Part shown: piece by piece, positions 58,363-64,000 of the stretch
Numbering within the stretch: position 1 is the first letter of the stretch
Layout: the number at the start of each line of letters is the position of its first letter
NCBI GenBank assembly: GCA_023053685.1
Contig: JALIGW010000003.1
Location: forward strand, 49,805,996-49,869,995
Length of the DNA: 64,000 nt
Source of the DNA: Diadophis punctatus similis
Taxonomy: Eukaryota; Chordata; Lepidosauria; Squamata; Dipsadidae
Direction: 5' to 3'
Notes under the pieces: model-generated
The model's database searches: none
What the model was told of the DNA's origin: nothing
What the model saw: the letters and a program-made list of their open reading frames with translations, nothing else
Program-made: the position numbers and the translations under genes

Positions 58363-60204
58363 CATTCACTCTGACAGCAGGGAAGGAAGAAAATCCTTGT
58401 CAAACTAAGGCACATGCTGCCAGCTTCTCCCTCATTTGTGCCCTACTGCGAATTGACAAAACAGATTATGCTAATTTTCTTTCTATAACTGCTCAGACTA
58501 CCTCTTAGATTTGTTTATGTAACAAAATGAGAAACAGTATTATCAGCAATTTCATCTGGTAAGCTTTTATTTAATGAGGATAGAATTTAAAATGCAAAAC
58601 TATGCTATTTGTTTATACCATGATTCAAACAAAATAACGTTAAGAGCTCTTGCAGGTCTATGTGCTGCAGAGTTTCTTGATTCCACTGTCAATTTTCACT
58701 CCCTAAGTGCATAATATAAAGAGTTGGGTTCAGTCAGGGTGGAGCCACATATTAATCTTTATAGACTTGTGAGAAACTTTTTAGAAAAATGTAAGATATT
58801 TGAGTAATCCAACAATAAAGTGTGAACCAAGAAATGAAGGTGGCATCCATGCCTCAGCAGTTATAACTACATGTAACTACAAAAGAAAAGAGGTTCAGTG
58901 GTAGTTTTGTTGAAGTGAATAAAACAAAAAGTCTTAAGCATTTTAAAGACCAAAAATAGCTAGCTAATATTTGGGGCAGGGAGGAGAGAGGGGAGAGTCA
59001 GACATTCTAAGGAAGAAAGATTCAGATATGCCCCAATTGACCCAGCCTATCCTAGGGAAATGCTAAGTTATTATGCATAGAGATGCTGTATCAGGATGGC
59101 CACAATGAGATTTTCTAGCTGCAGACCATATTCCATCAAGTACAGTAAGACTCTATTAGGAGAAATACAATAGGAACTTTGCTTCACCCAGGTTCTGAGA
59201 AAATAACTCCTCATTTCAATGCAAAACAGCAGCGCTTATTAAATACCTCCTTGAAGGAAGAGAAGGAGAATGCTATAGAAGGAAGGGGAAATGATGGAAA
59301 TGAAGAGACAACAAAGACTGAGATGGAGGAGGGCAAGAGAGACATATCAGCAATGAAAGTACCTTTTTGAGATTAATCCACTGTTTGAAGTAATCGGCAA
59401 CTGGAAGCCCTAAGTACTGGCATTGTCCAGGTAACCTGTAAGAAAAAGAGCAGGTTGGTTTCAAGTAGAACAGTCTAAGTACCCAAGAAAGGAGAGATAA
59501 TGGAACGTACCATCTGTATTTCAGCCCAAACCTCAGTCATCTTAGGTGTACATGTCTCTCTAGTTGAGAGATCCCCAATCTTTTTGGAAAGCTAGGCACA
59601 TCTGACATTTTGAAAGCAAATTATTATTAAGCAAGGAAATACCGTTGCCTCGAGGTGTTTGCCTATTCACAAAATGGCTACCATTATGGGTGGGCAATCT
59701 CTCTAGTCCTTCAGATATTCATTATTAACTTACTATTTGTATTTAAAATTAAACATTAATTGTTCTATAAAAGGTAGAATGGAACAATGGAAAAGACAAA
59801 AAGAAAAATATTTTGTAAGGCGTTGCACAGAACTTTAGGTGTACAGAAATATTTCTGTGATGATCAATCCTCTTTAATGGCATGATTTCTTCCCCACCCC
59901 CATTCCTTCATTGGAAAACAAATACAGCTGCAGTTCAAAAATACAAAATAATTAAAATTTAATTATAATGCAAATTACAGAAATCTAAATAATATTTTAG
60001 GAAACCATGAAAGGAAAAAATGGGTTACATCAGATGGAACCAACAGATCATACATTTCCCCCTCCCCTCAAAAATCTTCTTTGTGTTAGCCCCAATTATA
60101 TTAACATGGTTATGTAAGAAAGTTAGCACCCACCCATCTCCTAGAAGAATGAAATATTCTAGGAAATATTAAAAAGGAAGAATATTATATTTCCCTGGAT
60201 GAGA
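58363..60204. other. No feature recognised
   Basis: AT-rich, no gene or repeat recognised. Confidence 0.4.
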
Positions 60205-60630
60205 AAAGGAGAAACATGTTTTAAAGACAAAGCAGCTCCCTGCAGCTCCCTGCCCCCCCCCCCACTTCAGTTCCAGGGTGATGGGATTAAGACCTTCACC
60301 CTCAGGACATGATAGGATTAGCTTCATTACCTCATCACCCAGCAAAATTCAACCAAGCCTGGGACTAAAGACAACCTACCTGCATGGCCCCATGGGAGTC
60401 TGACAACTAATCAGAATACATTTCTTACACAGGAACAGGAAGCTCTAAGGCGGGGCCCAAGAGAGGGTATACATCTCTCTCTCTCTCTCACCCATGTGCT
60501 CACTTGCCCAGGAGCTCAAACCATGTGGTCCTGTCCACCATTTAACCATCTTTCCAAACAGCCTCCTTGTTTCCAGTGTCTTTCTCCCCACTTGGAACTG
60601 AACCAAGATGGACATTTCTTCCAACAGTTA
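60205..60630 (+). mobile_element. Possible LTR (retrovirus-like)
   Basis: A GC-richer block with 'ggtgatgggattaagacc', 'ggactaaagacaacctacc', a TATA-like 'gggtatacatctctc' followed by a CT run (60478-60491), then 'ccaccatttaaccatc' and 'ccttgtttccagtgtc'. The order enhancer-like part, TATA, short downstream part is like an LTR's U3-R-U5, and I have the impression of a common snake repeat, but I cannot define ends or a target duplication. Confidence 0.35.
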
Positions 60631-62555
60631 TAAACTAGTGGATCATCTACCATCAGTGCCAACTCCAAATAAAACACAAATCCTCATATTTGTCTCAATT
60701 TTTAGGAACTAAGAGACAAACAAATTGAAAACAATTACAAGTACTTTGGGAGTACTTGCAAAATATATTTGTTTGGTTCTTTGTTTTTAAAGAGTAATAT
60801 ACTTTAAATATCCTATCATTTCATGTGCCAGAATTCATCATTTATAATGATACACAGCCCCACAGATATTATGACAACTCTCTATATTTGTTTTATGGCT
60901 TGCAACAGATTCTTTCTTGTGTCATACAATCCCTTCATTGACTAACAGATGAACTCAATGAAATGAGTTGTAAAATGACTTGGCTATGTCATTTCACAGA
61001 GCTATCACTCAAAATATTTTGCATTAGTCTGAACAGAGTATTTAAAGTTAATGGAGGTAAATACACAAAGCCACAATGCTAAGTAGCAGGTTTTTGAGGG
61101 AGAAGGAGAAGCCATTCAACACAGCAATGCTGGGGGGGCTGAGGAAAAGATTCATCTTGAATTGTCCCTTGTTTCTATAAAAGTTTAAATACCCGCCTCA
61201 GACTTAACACCTCATAGATTTAAGATCATCAGAAAAGAGTTTGCCAGAACAAGCATATGTAGGCAAGGCACAAACATTTAGCATTCTACAATATGAAATA
61301 CAGTTCTCCTATTTCTGTCTTCAGAAGTAAGCAAAAGGGAACAAGAACTGAACTTTGGGATCCAGGTCAATACACCTGCTACATAACCCATAACACACAT
61401 TCACATATACAGCCTTCCGCTGCTGGTGGAAAAAAGAATGGACACTGCGGCCATTAGTTTAGAATGTAAATTCATTTATACTCAATCAACTTGATTGATA
61501 TGGGGTAGTTAACAGGTCGTATTGCTTATTAATGCTTTGCTAAAGATTTTTAGATATGCTTTGAATGCTGGATTGGGTATGAATTAGGTGGCCATAGGAA
61601 AGACCAAAAATTAATTAAATAAGTGATTAATAGATTAATTTACACATGGTAATTACTTCAATCCAAGCAATTGGATATGCAAATCAAGCATGCTCTTTGC
61701 ACCCAGCACTTTGATGCAAACTGTGCTCCTTAAACTGATTTTTTTTTCTCAGAAAAAAGGAGGAAGAAGAGATTGGATAAGGCAGAGTCAGTCAGGAGTC
61801 AGTACTTTACCCAAAAAGGTAAGATATCCTACGTCTACGTATCTGTTAGCCTTAAACTGTGTTGATGTACAAGTCAAATCATCCACAGACAACATACCAA
61901 AAGACTGCAATGAGGCAGTGTTAGTTCAGCATATCTGGAGGATATCAGGTTGGGAAAAGACATCAAATGGCCAGGATAGCATAAGCAAAATAAAACAGTA
62001 ATTTTCCTGTTTAAATATCCACTACCTCAGCTCTACAGTTAAGCAAGCACTAACATTTAGTTTCCCTGAATTAAGAATTATGTGTTTCTCTTCAGAAACA
62101 AGGCTGAGTGACATATGTGGATATGTTTCTTCCCTTAATACAGAGATGAGGAACATGCACACCTCCAGTCCGTTTATAAAGTACTTGGGCTTTTCCTGAT
62201 CAAAACTGTCAAAAAGTAGTGATAATATTTTCTGTCATTTGAAGCAGGAAACACTTAAAATCCACAATATAAGTCTACATATAACCTTAACAGAACTAAA
62301 ACCTCCACCCAGAAAAACAAAAGCAAAATAATTGGCCCTACCAATTTACATCATCACCTCACCTTCTGAATAAAGCTTAAGGCTGAGAAATTTCAGACAA
62401 GAAAAGGAACACTGTTTTCCATACACTGAGTCAAACTTCTTATTTTCTAAGACAAAATGTGTAGATGGCCACCAACATAAATGACTTTAAGAGACAGTTA
62501 AGCAAATCCATGGAGAATAATACTATTGACAGTTTTAGATACTACTTATATATGT
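60631..62555. other. No feature recognised
   Basis: AT-rich. The plus frame at 61690-62001 (103 residues) has no domain. Confidence 0.4.
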
Positions 62556-62710
62556 CCCAAAGGTGCTTTTTCAAGAGGCAACTGGACTTTCTGGTTTTTC
62601 TTTAAAGACGTTTCGCTTCTCATCCAAGAAGCTTCTTCAGCTCTGAGAAGCGAAACGTCTTCAAAGAAAAACCAAAAAGTCCAGTTGCCTCTTTAAAAAA
62701 CACCTTTGGG
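62556..62710. mobile_element. 155-bp fold-back repeat
   Basis: Inverted arms from 'cccaaaggtgctttttc' to 'gaagcttcttcagctc' and back, including 'gacgtttcgcttctc' and its complement, ending 'cacctttggg'. Loop of about 10-15 bp around 'aagcttcttcagc'. It is followed by 'ataaccatgacctgg'. I remember the same motif from fish and reptile DNA but am not certain of the family (possibly part of a Penelope-like or DNA element). Confidence 0.7.
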
Positions 62711-63315
62711 ATAACCATGACCTGGACCTGAATCTCCATAGACATTTACTACTTACATAATCAGTGAAATACAGTACCAGTTCCTGGGAAATGCTGGTAC
62801 TGTATAATGACATTAGCCTCACATTATATTGTTGGACCCATTAGCATTTCCCTTTCATATCTCACCATGGAGAAAAAATATCTATGCCATTGACACAACC
62901 TGTGCCATTGATTTCTTATTATTTTCTTAATTCTTATTATTATTCTGACTTCTTATGATGTCCATCATTGTCACATGTTCATTATATAAAAAATTATATA
63001 CTCTTCCCCAGTACAAAGATAAGCTGATTTTGCATGGTTCCTACTATATAAGGCATGATATCAAGGCGCTCAGCTAAAGTTTATATTTTTCAGAGAACAG
63101 AACATATTTGTACTTATTTACATTTTGCAATTACCAATTATGTTCTACACTACACTAAGTGTAGTGCAATCTGAATATGCACCTATGTGTGCATGCATAC
63201 TATTCTGACAACAATTGAGACATTTAATAGAACTCCATCTCTTACTTAAAAAGGCATTAAGCTGTTTTTGTGCACATAGACAGAAAGTTATACACTAATT
63301 ACAAAATTATAATTA
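62711..63315. other. No feature recognised
   Basis: AT-rich spacer before the last element. Confidence 0.4.
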
Positions 63316-63476
63316 CCGTGTTTCCCCGAAAATAAGACAGGGTCTTATTTTATTTTGACGGGCTTATTATTGGTGGGCTTATTATTTGGATGGTGTAGTA
63401 GGCGGCGAGCGTGGGACTGGATGTCCCATCGCCGCCACCTCCCCTCCATTCTTGGCGCCGGCCGAGCAGCTGGCCC

Positions 63477-63694
63477 GCCGCCACAGCCTTGTGGAGCAGG
63501 ACTCTGCAAGGCTTGTTGTGCCGATGTATGCACGAACTGCAGAACTGCTGCGAGCTTCATCATACCAGCACAGCTGGCGTCCTGCCGCTCGCGGCTGTAC
63601 CGGTATGTCGAACCTCGCGGTAGTGCTGCCGTTCGTGCATGCAACGGCACAACAAGCCTTGCAGAGTCCTGCTCCACGAGGCAGCGGCGGTGGC
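63477..63694. repeat. First interior palindrome (~218 bp)
   Basis: Arms include 'gtggagcaggactctgcaag' and its complement, and 'ggcttgttgtgccg' and its complement; centre near 63585. Arms are diverged near the centre. Confidence 0.85.
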
Positions 63695-63744
63695 GTGACA
63701 AGTCTCACAGAGACTCATTTCTGGCAGGTGGGACATGTTGGGCC

Positions 63745-63950
63745 GCAAGACATGCGTCCTACCTGACACTTGTAGCTCCGTCGCGTTCCTCGGCGTTCTG
63801 TCCAGAGAAGTACATTGTAAAAGAAAACTTCTCGTGAGTTCAATCAAACTTCTTGAACTCGCAAGAAGTTTTCTTTTACAACAGCTTCTCTGGACACAAT
63901 ACCGAGGAACGCGACGGAGCTACAAGTGTCAGGTAGGACGTGCGTCTCGT
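63745..63950. repeat. Second interior palindrome (~206 bp)
   Basis: Arms include 'cctgacacttgtagctccg', 'cgcgttcctcgg' and 'aaaagaaaacttct' with their complements; centre near 63847. A separate palindrome from the first, unrelated in sequence. Confidence 0.88.
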
Positions 63951-64000
63951 AGTGGGACGCAATTTGGGGGTGGCAGGTCGGGTGGGGCGGGCCGCGAGAC

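Larger units (their letters stand above)
63316..64000. mobile_element. Inverted-repeat element, right end outside window
   Basis: Starts 'ccgtgtttccccgaaaat' then 'aagacagggtcttatttt' after a TA, resembling the terminus of a reptile MITE group (Chompy-like in my memory, uncertain). The interior is much more GC-rich than the surroundings and has two consecutive palindromes (63477-63694 and 63745-63950). The sequence ends before the right terminus. Overlapping open frames on both strands come from the palindromes. Confidence 0.65.

Noticed and set aside
57723..58374. Many overlapping open frames of 65-176 residues on both strands
   Set aside because: They arise because the DNA is a palindrome with C-rich flanks inside a hAT element; the same peptide words appear on both strands.
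63345..63847. Overlapping frames up to 160 residues on both strands
   Set aside because: The two palindromes generate mirrored frames; no domain, and different frames repeat the same words.

Overview
This window is AT-rich vertebrate nuclear DNA, and its repeat content points to a squamate reptile, most likely a snake. Evidence is several tRNA-derived squamate-type SINEs, CR1/L2-group LINEs with microsatellite-like tails, a BovB-like RTE end, DIRS retrotransposons, a Tc1 transposon and many hAT-type and TA-flanked miniature elements. Species and lineage are inferred from repeat families recalled from memory, not from a search. I see no convincing host protein-coding exon, tRNA or functional rRNA gene, so the window is best read as intergenic or deep intronic sequence. 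Almost every long open frame falls inside a transposable element, a palindrome or a simple repeat.

Layout. 0.5-3.9 kb: two CR1 LINE remnants, one split by a younger LINE inserted in reverse. 5.7-9.5 kb: a small inverted-repeat element, a reverse SINE, a solo LTR with a perfect 5-bp target duplication, an unclassified GC-rich stretch and a BovB-like 3' end. 11.2-13.6 kb: internally deleted DIRS element A. 14.5 kb: a 5S-rRNA-derived repeat. 15.9-16.9 kb: a near-perfect 468-bp tandem duplication. 17.2-21.9 kb: a LINE tail and DIRS element B, which keeps gag, RNase H and tyrosine recombinase remnants, both termini and the internal complementary region. 24.1-25.4 kb: a three-layer nest (SINE, TA-flanked element, palindromic element). 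28-39 kb: SINEs, LINE fragments, a possible LTR and two hAT miniature elements. 41.7-48.9 kb: a LINE tail with a long AATCT-type array, several miniature elements (two with an internal ~146-bp minisatellite) and a BovB-like relic. 52.5-54.7 kb: an L2-like fragment and a defective Tc1 element. 57.8-58.4 kb: a hAT element carrying a large nested palindrome. 60.2 and 62.6 kb: an LTR-like block and a fold-back element. 63.3 kb to the end: an element with two consecutive large palindromes that runs off the window.

No set of genes works together as a host pathway. The functional logic is mobile-element life cycles: DIRS copies keep termini and the internal complementary region while losing reverse transcriptase; LINEs could supply machinery for the SINEs; miniature elements keep only terminal repeats. 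Nesting gives relative insertion ages.
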